A stretch of 64,000 bases of DNA from Betaproteobacteria bacterium (lineage in GTDB: Bacteria > Pseudomonadota > Gammaproteobacteria > Burkholderiales > Rhodocyclaceae). Below the pieces are notes generated by a model. It saw nothing but the letters and a program-made list of their open reading frames with translations, made no database searches and was not told the DNA's origin. This document shows, in pieces, positions 52,288 through 60,980 of this stretch; the first letter of the stretch is position 1, and each line of letters starts with the position of its first letter. A program made the translations under genes and the position numbers. The stretch is taken from positions 620,001 through 684,000 of the forward strand of contig JADJLT010000006.1 of assembly GCA_016709965.1 (NCBI GenBank). The letters run 5' to 3'.

Positions 52288-53001
52288 TCAACGCGCCAGT
52301 CCCTTGATCCACACCGAATATAGTTGTGCTGACAGTTGGCGCATGACCGGGAGCTTCGCGGTGATGTCCGCCAGCATTTCCTCAGGTGTCTGCACGCTGG
52401 GGTGGTCGGTAACAACGATCGCTTCATCAGCCCATTGATCACACCACTTGGCGATCATTTCCGGTGTCATTTCGACATGGCATTGCATGCCGAGATGCGG
52501 GCCGAGCACGAACATCTGGTTGCTGCAGTAAGCATTCGAAAGCAGGCGGGTGGCGCCGCTTGGCATACTGAAGGTTTCACCGTGCCACTGAAAAACTGTA
52601 CCAGGTTGCCCGGTGTAGTCACCCAGCCAGGCGTGTGCGATGGCATGGTCGTCGCTGCTCGCTTCACTCCAGCCGATTTCCTTGACCGGATTTTTGGTGA
52701 CCTGTCCGCCCAGCGCTTTGCTCATGAGTTGTCCACCCAGGCAGTGGCCGATAACGGGTATGTTCCTCGCGACCGCATCGCGAATCAGAAGGCAGACAGG
52801 TTCGATCCAGGGGAGCGGGTCGTTGACGCTCATCGGGCCGCCCATGAAGCAGAGACCGGAATAATCCTCCGCTGTCGAAGGTACTGCCGTGCCTTCGTCA
52901 ATGGCAATCAATTCCCACGGAATGCCTTGCTGCTCAAGGAATATGGCAAAATAGCCGGGACCTTCGGTAGGAGAGTGGCGGAAGATGGCGACAGGAAGCA
53001 T
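52288..53001 (-). CDS. class I glutamine amidotransferase-like protein
   Basis: 237 residues. Nucleophile Cys in VIGHCLGGQLMSKAL, His-x-Glu in MQCHVEMTPEMI, and oxyanion GLCFMGGPMSVND. Similar to GMP-synthase-like amidotransferases of unknown substrate (possibly gamma-glutamyl hydrolysis). No synthetase partner is adjacent. Its ATG is only 4 bp from the divergent protease ATG at 53006. Confidence 0.88.
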   Translation of the reverse strand: MLPVAIFRHSPTEGPGYFAIFLEQQGIPWELIAIDEGTAVPSTAEDYSGLCFMGGPMSVNDPLPWIEPVCLLIRDAVARNIPVIGHCLGGQLMSKALGGQVTKNPVKEIGWSEASSDDHAIAHAWLGDYTGQPGTVFQWHGETFSMPSGATRLLSNAYCSNQMFVLGPHLGMQCHVEMTPEMIAKWCDQWADEAIVVTDHPSVQTPEEMLADITAKLPVMRQLSAQLYSVWIKGLAR

Positions 53002-53005
53002 GGCG

Positions 53006-53662
53006 ATGAGAATATCCGGAAAATTGAGCCGTCATTGTACGTTGCTGGGCATGCTATCGTTTTTTACATCGATCCCGGTTTGGGCGCAGGACGTCGGCCT
53101 GGCCGGTATCATGGGCAGTAAGGCCATGCTGATTATCAACGGTGGCGAGCCGCAAACAGTGCCTGTCGGGCAGGCGCTGGATGGCGTCAAGGTGTTGTCG
53201 ATTCAAGGCGATCAGGCCATGATTGAAGTCGGTGGCAGGAAGCGCCCTTTGCGTGTTGGGCAGCATGCCGTTGGTGTTGCCGGTGGCGATGGCTCGGGCA
53301 AGATCATGATGACCGCCGACGCCCAAGGCCATTTTTATACGACAGGCACGATCAACGGAACTTCGGTACGTTTTCTGGTAGACACCGGGGCAAGCATGAT
53401 TTCACTCGGTGCGACTGATGCCCGGAGGATAGGGCTTGATTTCAATCGCGGACAGAAAGCGCTGACCAACACGGCCAACGGCCAGGCGGTGGTCAGCAAA
53501 ACGCAGCTTGATACGGTGCGGATTGGTGATGTAACGCTGCACAACATTGATGCATTGATTCATCAGAGCGATATGCCGATGGCGCTGCTCGGCATGAGTT
53601 TTCTGAACCGCATGGAAATGCAACGTGAGGGCAGTACCATGACCCTGAAAAAAAGATTCTAG
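53006..53662 (+). CDS. exported retropepsin-like aspartic protease (clan AA)
   Basis: 218 residues from ATG 53006, preceded by AGGA at about 9 nt; ATGs at 52985 and 53000 are in frame but worse placed. Signal peptide (about 1-28, PVWAQ). The C-terminal protease domain has one catalytic motif, FLVDTGASMISLG, and LLGMSFLNRMEM, the hallmark of TIGR02281-type single-domain aspartic proteases. Probably dimeric and periplasmic. Confidence 0.88.
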   Translation: MRISGKLSRHCTLLGMLSFFTSIPVWAQDVGLAGIMGSKAMLIINGGEPQTVPVGQALDGVKVLSIQGDQAMIEVGGRKRPLRVGQHAVGVAGGDGSGKIMMTADAQGHFYTTGTINGTSVRFLVDTGASMISLGATDARRIGLDFNRGQKALTNTANGQAVVSKTQLDTVRIGDVTLHNIDALIHQSDMPMALLGMSFLNRMEMQREGSTMTLKKRF

Positions 53663-53671
53663 GAGAGAGAT

Positions 53672-53929
53672 ATGCCACAAAAAGATCAGGAAATAGCCCT
53701 GTTGCGTGAAGAGCTGGAAATGCTCATGGGCGAGCGACAGGCACTGTTGCGTGTTGCAGGCGCTTCGGCCGTGCTGGTTGCCAATATGGATAGCAAGCGG
53801 CTACCGGTCGGCGCGATCGAGTCGGCCGACTTGGTCGCAACGACGATCAACGACTTGTCTGAAGAAACCCTTCAGGATGCCCTTGCTGCGGTCAATGCCG
53901 AGATTGAGGAAGATTCCGCAGCGGCATGA
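53672..53929 (+). CDS. small hypothetical coiled-coil protein
   Basis: 85 residues; AGGAGAG precedes the ATG. Residues 1-30 (DQEIALLREELEMLMGERQ) predict a coiled coil; the C-terminus is acidic (VNAEIEEDSAAA). It overlaps the NudL start by ATGA and follows the aspartic protease by 9 bp, so it lies within one transcript. Not recognised. Confidence 0.75.
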   Translation: MPQKDQEIALLREELEMLMGERQALLRVAGASAVLVANMDSKRLPVGAIESADLVATTINDLSEETLQDALAAVNAEIEEDSAAA

Positions 53930-54522
53930 CTTTCGATCTGGAGCGCCTGCGGGCCAGTCTTTTGCCTGAGCCGCTGGCAGAGCATTTCGTCGAGGAAGAC
54001 GGTGCTCACGACCAGCCGCTGACGCCGGCTGCAGTTCTGTTTCCCATTGTGCTGCGAAATGGTGGCCAAACCGTTTTGTTGACCCAACGCACGGCACATT
54101 TAAGGGATCATGCGGGGCAGATCAGTTTTCCCGGTGGTCGGGTTGAGGTTGAGGATATTTCTCCATCTCATACCGCCTTGCGTGAAACCGAGGAAGAAAT
54201 CGGACTGAATCGCGAGCGCATCGAGATTCTCGGTTTTTTACCTGAATATCGAACTGGAACCGGCTTTCGTGTCACGCCGGTGGTGGCATTGGTGCAGCCA
54301 CCGTTCGAACTGCGACCAGACCCGTTCGAGGTGGCGGAAGTGTTCGAGGTGCCCCTCTCGTTTTTGCTCGATCCGGCCAATCACCAGCTTCACTCGATGC
54401 ACTACCGGGGGGCGTTACGGACCTACTTTGCCATGCCCTACGGTGAGTATTTTATATGGGGTGCCACAGCCGGAATGATTCGTTCTCTGGTTGAGCGTCT
54501 CGGGCTGCTCCAAGGTGCCTGA
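53926..54522 (+). CDS. nudL: Nudix CoA pyrophosphatase (NudL type)
   Basis: 198 residues. Nudix box: G-x5-E-x7-REUxEExGU is read in GGRVEVEDISPSHTALRETE followed by EEIGLN, slightly stretched. The NudL/CoAse-specific element LTQRTAHLRDHAGQISFPGG is present. Hydrolyses CoA and related nucleotides. Coupled to the upstream 85-residue gene. Confidence 0.88.
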   Translation: MTFDLERLRASLLPEPLAEHFVEEDGAHDQPLTPAAVLFPIVLRNGGQTVLLTQRTAHLRDHAGQISFPGGRVEVEDISPSHTALRETEEEIGLNRERIEILGFLPEYRTGTGFRVTPVVALVQPPFELRPDPFEVAEVFEVPLSFLLDPANHQLHSMHYRGALRTYFAMPYGEYFIWGATAGMIRSLVERLGLLQGA

Positions 54523-54586
54523 GCTTGTGGTATGGTGGCGTTTTGATACACGAAAATAAGCCGATTACGGCAACTTTCTGTCCCCC

Positions 54587-55510
54587 ATGAGTCTTCTCTC
54601 GCTCATCGCAGTTTTTCTTATAGAACAGCTGCAACCACTTGATTACCGTCGCATCGTCGCCGACCCTGTCGGCGCGTGGGCGGATTTGGTCGAGTCCCGC
54701 TTTAACGCGGGTGCCGTTCGCCATGGCGCACTTGCGTGGTGCGTCGCTGTTCTCGTCCCGGTCATGCTGATCGCCATTGCATACTGGGTGCTCCATGCGC
54801 TCAACCCGCTGCTTGGATGGGTGCTCAACGTCGGGGTACTTTACGTGACGATGGGCTTTCGCCAGTTCAGCCATCATTACACCGAAATTCAACTAGCCCT
54901 GCGGATGGGCGATCTGGAGCGGGCCAGGCAACTGCTTGCCGAATGGCAAGGGATTTCGACCTACGGGCTTGGCGCTGAAGACATTGCACGCCTCTCAATC
55001 GAGGGCGCGCTGGCCGCTTCCCATCGTCACGTCTTTGCGGTTGTTTTCTGGTTTGTATTGCTGCCGGGGCCTTGTGGTGCCTTGCTGTATCGATTGGCAT
55101 CCATCGTGCATCAGCGCTGGAATGTGGAAAGTGAAGTCCGGCAAACCGATTTTTCCACTTTCTCCAGGCGGGTTTTCGGTATGATCGAATGGTTGCCTTC
55201 AAGAGCAACGGCTGCAGCCTTTGCCATCGTCGGTGATTTCGAGGATGCCGTATATTGCTGGCGTACCCAGCCCGCGCAATGGCCGGATCGTGATCTTGGA
55301 ATCGTCCTTGCTGCCGGTGCCGGTGCCTTGGGCGTGCAACTGGGACGGCCGGTTATCGAAGGTGCCGAGGTGTCGGATCGGGCCGAGTTGGGTCTTGGTG
55401 ATCCCGCCGATGTGGATTTCATGCAGAGTGCCGTCGGTCTTGTTTGGCGAGCCACTGTGTTATGGATGTTGTTGTTGTTTTTGTTGGGGCTTGCCACGTT
55501 GGCGGGCTGA
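54587..55510 (+). CDS. CobD/CbiB (AmpE-like) family membrane protein
   Basis: 307 residues, four to five membrane segments (about 1-15, 50-70, 75-92, 145-165, 285-305). FRQFSHHYTEIQLALRMGDL and ARQLLAEWQG with later FGMIEWLPSRATAAAFAIVGDF resemble CbiB-type proteins. The closest use in betaproteobacteria is an unassigned CobD/CbiB-family protein next to nudL. A true adenosylcobinamide-phosphate synthase role is doubtful without other cob genes nearby. Confidence 0.8.
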   Translation: MSLLSLIAVFLIEQLQPLDYRRIVADPVGAWADLVESRFNAGAVRHGALAWCVAVLVPVMLIAIAYWVLHALNPLLGWVLNVGVLYVTMGFRQFSHHYTEIQLALRMGDLERARQLLAEWQGISTYGLGAEDIARLSIEGALAASHRHVFAVVFWFVLLPGPCGALLYRLASIVHQRWNVESEVRQTDFSTFSRRVFGMIEWLPSRATAAAFAIVGDFEDAVYCWRTQPAQWPDRDLGIVLAAGAGALGVQLGRPVIEGAEVSDRAELGLGDPADVDFMQSAVGLVWRATVLWMLLLFLLGLATLAG

Positions 55511-55532
55511 ATAATTCTTACAGGAGATTTTC

Positions 55533-56714
55533 ATGAGCAGAGATGTTGTCGTTCTGAGTGCAGTTCGTTCACCTATCGGTGCTTTCGGTGGTTCACTGGC
55601 TGATTTTGACTCCAGCGAATTGGCCGGGATCGTCATGAAGGAAGCCATTGCCCGCTCCAATGTCGACCCGCAGCAGATCAACTATGTAACTGTCGGTACC
55701 ACAATGGCAACCGATAGCCGTTTCGCCTACGTATCACGCGTCGCTTCCATCCAGGCCGGCCTGTCGATGGAGTCGGTCGCCATGCAGGTATCCCGTCTGT
55801 GCGCGTCCGGCCTTCAGGGCATCGTGACGACTGCCCAGAACCTGATGCTGGGTGATGCTGATTACGGTATCGGCGGTGGTGTCGAAGTCATGTCCAAGGC
55901 TGCTTACATGCTGCCGGCCCTGCGTAGCGGCGCCCGCATGGGTGATACCAAGGCCATCGACTCGATGGTTGCCGTGCTGACCGACCCGTTCGGCGTTGGT
56001 CACATGGGTATTACCGCAGAAAATCTTGCCACCAAGTATGGTTTTAGCCGTGAAGACCAGGATGCCCTGGCTGTCGAATCGCAGCGCCGTGCAGCTGCGG
56101 CCATTGACGCCGGTCACTTCAAATCCCAGATCGTTCCGATCGTCAAGCAAACCCGCAAGGGCGATGTCGTGTTCGATACCGATGAACATCTGAAGCGTGG
56201 CACCTCCATGGAGTCGCTGGCCAAGATGAAGCCGGCGTTCAAGAAGGACGGTACCGTTACTGCCGGTAACGCGTCCGGTATCAATGACGGTGCTGCGTTC
56301 TTTGTGCTGGCTGCTGCCGACGTTGCTGCCAAGAATGGTCAAAAAGCTCGCGCCCGCATTGCCGGTTACGCTGTCGCCGGTGTGCCGAACGACATCATGG
56401 GCGAAGGCCCGATCCCGGCAACCAAATTGGCCTTGAAGAAGGCTGGTCTGACGCTGGATCAAATGGATGTTATCGAATCCAATGAAGCCTTTGCTGCTCA
56501 GGCTTTGGCAGTCACCAAGGTGCTGGGTCTCGATCCGGCCAAGACCAACCCGAACGGCGGCGCAATCGCGCTCGGCCACCCGGTTGGTTGCTCTGGAGCC
56601 TTCATTGCTACCAAGGCCCTGTACGAACTCGAGCGCATTGGCGGTAAATATGCGCTCGTTACCATGTGTATCGGTGGCGGCCAAGGTATTGCGGTGATCT
56701 TCGAACGCGCCTGA
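55533..56714 (+). CDS. acetyl-CoA C-acetyltransferase (thiolase)
   Basis: 393 residues. All three thiolase signatures: acylated Cys in VSRLCASGLQGIV, NPNGGAIALGHPVGCSGA and CIGGGQGIAVIFERA. The length and single-subunit form fit a biosynthetic thiolase (phaA/atoB/bktB type); neighbours do not show a PHB or beta-oxidation cluster, so the pathway is open. AGGAGA precedes the ATG; a strong terminator follows. Confidence 0.93.
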   Translation: MSRDVVVLSAVRSPIGAFGGSLADFDSSELAGIVMKEAIARSNVDPQQINYVTVGTTMATDSRFAYVSRVASIQAGLSMESVAMQVSRLCASGLQGIVTTAQNLMLGDADYGIGGGVEVMSKAAYMLPALRSGARMGDTKAIDSMVAVLTDPFGVGHMGITAENLATKYGFSREDQDALAVESQRRAAAAIDAGHFKSQIVPIVKQTRKGDVVFDTDEHLKRGTSMESLAKMKPAFKKDGTVTAGNASGINDGAAFFVLAAADVAAKNGQKARARIAGYAVAGVPNDIMGEGPIPATKLALKKAGLTLDQMDVIESNEAFAAQALAVTKVLGLDPAKTNPNGGAIALGHPVGCSGAFIATKALYELERIGGKYALVTMCIGGGQGIAVIFERA

Positions 56715-56733
56715 TCACAGCGTTGTTTAAGTT

Positions 56734-56766
56734 AAAAACCCGCCGGAGCGATCCGGCGGGTTTTTT
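56734..56766 (+). terminator. terminator after the thiolase gene
   Basis: 14-bp stem AAAAACCCGCCGGA / TCCGGCGGGTTTTT with GCGA loop and T-run. Confidence 0.93.
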
Positions 56767-56915
56767 ATTTTGCACCATGTTGAAAATGTCGCGCACCTTT
56801 GCGGTGCGTCAATAGTTCGAAAGTAGTATCGAGTGCATGATTTAAGGCTTGTTTCCGGGTGGCATGGAATCTGCTGAAACCTGTATGAGAGCATACTTAG
56901 CGACGAGTGGAAAAA

Positions 56916-58328
56916 ATGAACTTCTATAACGAGATGGTTGACGCCAACGGAAGCGTCCGGGAGCACTACAAAGGATACGATGACTGGCTTAAGGCCACGC
57001 CGCCCGAGCGTATCGCCCGCAAGCGAGCAGAGGCGGATCTGGCGTTTCACCGAGTCGGGATCACCTTTGCGGTCTACGGAGAGGAATCCGGCAAGGAACG
57101 TCTGATTCCGTTCGACATCATTCCACGCGTGATTCCCGCGCCCGAATGGAAATCGTTGCGGGCCGGATTGACCCAGCGCGTAAAGGCACTGAACATGTTC
57201 CTTCATGATGTCTATCATGATCAGGAAATCCTGAAAGCCGGCAAGATCCCGGCCGAGCAGGTGCTAAAAAACGCCCAGTTTCGTCCCGAGATGATGGGGG
57301 TGGATCTTCCGGGTCAAGTCTATGCGCACATCGCCGGCGTAGACATTGTTCGCGCCGGCGAGGGCGAGTTCTACGTGCTGGAGGACAATCTACGCGTACC
57401 GTCCGGTGTTTCGTACATGCTGGAAGACCGCAAGATGATGATGCGTCTCTTCCCCGAATTGTTCGCCAAGCACAAGGTGGCGCCGGTTCAGCATTACCCG
57501 GACATGCTGCTGGAAAAACTTCGTGCCGTGGCACCGATAGGTGTTTCGGATCCGACCGTGGTGGTACTGACGCCCGGCGCCTATAACAGCGCCTATTTCG
57601 AACACACCTTTCTGGCTCAGCAAATGGGGGTTGAACTGGTTGAGGGACGCGATCTCTTTGTCAAGAATGAAGTGGTCTACATGCGCACGACGCAGGGGCC
57701 GCAACGCGTTGATGTCATCTACCGGCGTCTTGACGACGACTACATGGATCCCCTGGCTTTCCGTTCTGACTCCTCATTGGGCGTGCCGGGTATCCTGAAG
57801 GCTTACCAGGCTGGCAATGTGGTGCTTTCAAATGCCATCGGGACGGGGGTTGCTGACGACAAGTCGATTTATCCGTATGTGCCGGACATGATCCGCTTCT
57901 ACCTCGGGGAGGAGCCGACGCTTAACAATGTGCCGACCTACATGTGCCGCAAACCGGATGAACTGAAGTACGTGCTCGATCATCTGGCTGAACTGGTGGT
58001 CAAGGAAGTGCATGGCGCCGGTGGCTACGGCATGCTGGTCGGGCCGGCTTCGACCAAGGAACAGATCGAGCATTTCCGCCAGCTGCTGATTGCCAAGCCG
58101 GATGGCTATATTGCACAGCCGACGCTGGCGCTTTCCAACTGCCCGACTTTCGTCGAAGAAGGTATTGCACCGCGTCACTTGGATTTGCGTCCCTTCGTCC
58201 TGTCGTCGGGAAAGTGCGTGGATATGGTGCCTGGTGGTCTGACCCGCGTGGCGCTGACCAAGGGGTCGCTGGTTGTCAATTCGTCGCAGGGCGGCGGTAC
58301 AAAAGATACGTGGATTCTGGAGGATTAA
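56916..58328 (+). CDS. circularly permuted ATP-grasp protein (CP_ATPgrasp)
   Basis: 470 residues from ATG 56916; a GTG at 56907 is in frame. Motifs VLEDNLRVPSGVSYMLEDRK, LTPGAYNSAYFEHTFLAQQM, VVKEVHGAGGYGMLVGP and APRHLDLRPFVLSSGK are typical. The family probably makes an amide or peptide bond using ATP; substrates are unknown. It forms a two-gene unit with the alpha-E gene (3-bp gap). Confidence 0.93.
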   Translation: MNFYNEMVDANGSVREHYKGYDDWLKATPPERIARKRAEADLAFHRVGITFAVYGEESGKERLIPFDIIPRVIPAPEWKSLRAGLTQRVKALNMFLHDVYHDQEILKAGKIPAEQVLKNAQFRPEMMGVDLPGQVYAHIAGVDIVRAGEGEFYVLEDNLRVPSGVSYMLEDRKMMMRLFPELFAKHKVAPVQHYPDMLLEKLRAVAPIGVSDPTVVVLTPGAYNSAYFEHTFLAQQMGVELVEGRDLFVKNEVVYMRTTQGPQRVDVIYRRLDDDYMDPLAFRSDSSLGVPGILKAYQAGNVVLSNAIGTGVADDKSIYPYVPDMIRFYLGEEPTLNNVPTYMCRKPDELKYVLDHLAELVVKEVHGAGGYGMLVGPASTKEQIEHFRQLLIAKPDGYIAQPTLALSNCPTFVEEGIAPRHLDLRPFVLSSGKCVDMVPGGLTRVALTKGSLVVNSSQGGGTKDTWILED

Positions 58329-58331
58329 GCC

Positions 58332-59279
58332 ATGCTAAGTCGAACTGCCGATCATCTCTTCTGGATGTCCCGTTATATTGAGCGGGCTGAAAATCTTGCC
58401 CGTCTGCTTGATGTGACTTATCAGATGTCGCTGGTGCCTCAATCGCTCAATGCGATTAACCAGAGCTGGAACGCCATCATTACCTTGAATAGTCTGGATG
58501 AGACCTATAGCGCAAAGTATTCCACGGTCAACGGTGAAAATGTTCTGAATTTCATGGTCAGCGATCGGGACAATCCTGCGTCCATATTCAGCTGCCTGCG
58601 GAGTGCTCGCGAAAATGCGCACGCGGTGCGCGGCACGCTGACCACCGAAATGTGGGAAACCTTGAATTCCACCTGGCTGGAAGCTCGCGAAAAGACATTT
58701 GATCAGCTTTACCAGGCCGGCATCAGCGAGTTTTTCGAGTGGGTCAAGACGCGTTCGTCGTTGTCGCGTGGAACGACGCTCGGCACCCTGCTACAGGATG
58801 AGGCCTATCATTTCATTCGTATCGGCACGCTGCTCGAACGCGCCGACAACACGGCGCGTATTCTTGACGTGAAATATCACGTGTTGCGTCCGCAAGGTGA
58901 TGAGGGTGCCACCGACTTTTATGAATGGGGAGCCCTGCTGCGCTCGGTCTCGGCTTTCGAGGTTTACCGCAAGGTCTACCGCGATGTCATTACGCCGGAG
59001 CGAGTCGCTGAACTGCTGATTTTCAACAAGGACATGCCGCGCTCGCTGCAGTTCTGCCTGAACAGCGTTGTCAAGAATCTGGGACTCATCGCCAACAGCA
59101 ATTCCGGTGAAACGCAGCGTCAGGGTGGCATGCTCAACGCCCAGCTACGCTATGGTCGGATCGAGGATATTCTTGAACACGGCTTGCATGAATGGCTGAC
59201 CGATTTCATGGACCGCATCTACATGCTCGGAAATGGAATCAGCAAGGACTTTCTGGTGCCTTCGGTCGAAACTGCCTGA
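58332..59279 (+). CDS. alpha-E domain protein (DUF403)
   Basis: 315 residues, almost wholly helical: MLSRTADHLFWMSRYIERAE is diagnostic, followed by NLARLLDVTYQ; AREKTFDQLYQAG and LERADNTARILDVKYH follow. Always found with CP-ATP-grasp proteins, often with a transglutaminase-like protease or proteasome-related hydrolase. None of those is present here. Confidence 0.93.
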   Translation: MLSRTADHLFWMSRYIERAENLARLLDVTYQMSLVPQSLNAINQSWNAIITLNSLDETYSAKYSTVNGENVLNFMVSDRDNPASIFSCLRSARENAHAVRGTLTTEMWETLNSTWLEAREKTFDQLYQAGISEFFEWVKTRSSLSRGTTLGTLLQDEAYHFIRIGTLLERADNTARILDVKYHVLRPQGDEGATDFYEWGALLRSVSAFEVYRKVYRDVITPERVAELLIFNKDMPRSLQFCLNSVVKNLGLIANSNSGETQRQGGMLNAQLRYGRIEDILEHGLHEWLTDFMDRIYMLGNGISKDFLVPSVETA

Positions 59280-59323
59280 CCTCAAGATTTCGGGGCGTTG
59301 CCCCGACATTGCCTGTACTAATG

Positions 59324-59354
59324 CTTCGGCGCCTGATTTGATCAGGCGCCGAAG
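59324..59354. terminator. perfect 14-bp hairpin between convergent alpha-E and merR genes
   Basis: CTTCGGCGCCTGAT / ATCAGGCGCCGAAG with a TTG loop; T-run afterwards is short (TGCTTTC). A smaller hairpin GGGGCGTTGCCCC precedes at 59292-59304. Confidence 0.65.
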
Positions 59355-59378
59355 TGCTTTCAGGGCTGGTTTGGGGCG

Positions 59379-60287
59379 TTAGCCAGGATGCTGCATGCGC
59401 CATGCAGTCAGTGCCGCGATGGCTTCGTCCAGCGTATGCAGGTATGACATGCCTGCCGCAGGGGAAAGGCGGGTCGTGCCGCTACCGCCCACCCAGAGTG
59501 CGGTTTCTTCCGGCAGAAGCTGGCGTAACTGCTGCAACAAGGCCGGAATCTGGCGTTGCGGGAAGGCACCTGAAAACGAGAGGGCAACAATGTTGGCGTG
59601 ATGAGCTTCTGCCGCCCGTACGATTTCCAGTAGTGGCATTTGGGTGCCAAGCGGAATGCACTCGGCCCCCTCCAGTGCAAATAGCAATTCCACCATCAGC
59701 AGCCCGAGCACATGGGCTTCTTCCGGTACGCTGGTCAGTAAAATCCGTGGCGCCCGCGTGCCGCCCGGCAGCGTCGAGATAGCTTGGCGCAACAGCCGCT
59801 TGGTCAACTCGGTGAATAGATGTTCTTCGAAGACTTCGAAGCTGCCATCCTCCCAGCGTTCACCCACTTGTTGCGTGAGCGGCGCCACCGTGTCCTGGAC
59901 AAAACGCTGCAGGCCTTGTCGGGCCAGACGCTGCTGCATCGCCTGCTGGTACGCGGCTGCATCGTGCTGTTTGATCATGGCGAGCAACTCCCCCAACTCT
60001 TCGGCATTGGCCTGCGTGTTTGCATCTGTCGGCTTCGAGCGGCGAGGCGTTAGCGCCATCAGTTCCGTCGCTGGCGTGGCGATCAGCTTCCCGGGGCGAT
60101 GTCCCTGATCCATCAAGCGCTTTATCAGGCGCAGGCGATCGACCTGATCGGCAGGATAGCTACGTTCCCCGTTGCTGTCGCGATCAGGTACCGGAAAGCC
60201 GTAGCGCCGTTCCCACATGCGAAGAACATCTTTGGAGAGGCCGGTGTCACGTTCGACAGCGGCAATATTGAAACCGGGTGTATTCAT
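59379..60287 (-). CDS. MerR-family cobalamin-binding regulator (CarH/LitR-like photoreceptor candidate)
   Basis: 302 residues from ATG 60287, preceded by AGGACAA. N-terminal MerR DNA-binding domain (about 6-75: GLSKDVLRMWERRYGFPVPD). A helical bundle carries W145-x9-E155-H156 (WEDGSFEVFEEH), and the Rossmann-like B12 domain carries E190-x-H192-xx-G195 (EAHVLG). These match the AdoCbl signatures of CarH. The residue after the Trp is Glu, whereas Thermus CarH has the light-adduct His132 there, so the photochemistry may differ. Convergent with alpha-E; divergent from the gpx operon. Confidence 0.88.
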   Translation of the reverse strand: MNTPGFNIAAVERDTGLSKDVLRMWERRYGFPVPDRDSNGERSYPADQVDRLRLIKRLMDQGHRPGKLIATPATELMALTPRRSKPTDANTQANAEELGELLAMIKQHDAAAYQQAMQQRLARQGLQRFVQDTVAPLTQQVGERWEDGSFEVFEEHLFTELTKRLLRQAISTLPGGTRAPRILLTSVPEEAHVLGLLMVELLFALEGAECIPLGTQMPLLEIVRAAEAHHANIVALSFSGAFPQRQIPALLQQLRQLLPEETALWVGGSGTTRLSPAAGMSYLHTLDEAIAALTAWRMQHPG

Positions 60288-60288
60288 T

Positions 60289-60385
60289 ATTTGTCCTGAA
60301 CAAATGTTAGACAAACCGTTGACATGCAGACATTTGATGGCTATCTTACGAACAAATGTCCTGTTTGTCTAGGACAAAACAAACA
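60289..60385. promoter_or_regulatory. divergent promoter/operator region of merR and the gpx operon
   Basis: Plus-strand promoter: TTGACA (60319-60324), 17-nt spacer, TATCTT (60342-60347). ACA trinucleotides begin at 60300, 60311 and 60322, exactly 11 bp apart, the last inside TTGACA. ATTTGT-CCTGA-ACAAAT (60289-60305) is a perfect dyad beside the merR start, and TTTGTC-TAG-GACAAA lies between the -10 box and gpx (about 60364-60378). Confidence 0.7.
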
Positions 60386-60396
60386 AGGAGCAGGAC

Positions 60397-60957
60397 ATGA
60401 AATTAACCCTCAAGCGCTGGCTTGGCATTGTTGGTCTGCTATCAGTCTGCACAATCTCGCCCTTGGCGAGCGCTAATGAGTGCCCGTCGCTGCTCAATCA
60501 CAATTTTACCCGTCTGCAGGATGGCAAGCCGATGCCGCTTTGCCAGTACGCGGGCAAGGTATTGCTGGTGGTCAATACGGCCAGCTACTGTGGTTTTACG
60601 TCGCAATACGATGGTCTGGAAAAGCTCTACGCCCGGTTGAAGGACAAGGGGCTGGTGGTTCTCGGCTTTCCGTCCAATGACTTTGGCGAGCAGGAGCCGG
60701 GCAGTGACAAGGAAATCGCTGACTTCTGCCGGCTGACCTATGGCGTTGAGTTTCCGATGGTCAGCAAGACGGTGGTCAAGGGCAAGCAGGCCAATCCGTT
60801 CTATCTGAAGCTGGCCGAGCTGACGGACAGCCGCCCGAAGTGGAATTTCCACAAATATCTGATCAGCCGTGATGGCAGCAAGGTGCTTGCGTTTGGCAGC
60901 TTGACCAGGCCGGACGACAAGGAATTGCTGGCGAGGATCGACGAATTTCTCAAGTAA
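60397..60957 (+). CDS. exported Cys-type glutathione peroxidase
   Basis: 186 residues with a signal peptide (about 1-26, LASANE). Catalytic tetrad residues: C65 (NTASYCGFTSQ), Q99 (DFGEQEPG), W149-N150 (PKWNFHKYL). Cys instead of selenocysteine; probably thioredoxin- or glutathione-dependent, reducing peroxides in the periplasm. AAGGAG lies just upstream. First gene of the putative light-controlled operon. Confidence 0.92.
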   Translation: MKLTLKRWLGIVGLLSVCTISPLASANECPSLLNHNFTRLQDGKPMPLCQYAGKVLLVVNTASYCGFTSQYDGLEKLYARLKDKGLVVLGFPSNDFGEQEPGSDKEIADFCRLTYGVEFPMVSKTVVKGKQANPFYLKLAELTDSRPKWNFHKYLISRDGSKVLAFGSLTRPDDKELLARIDEFLK

Positions 60958-60980
60958 TCCGCAAACGTAAGGAGAGAGCC

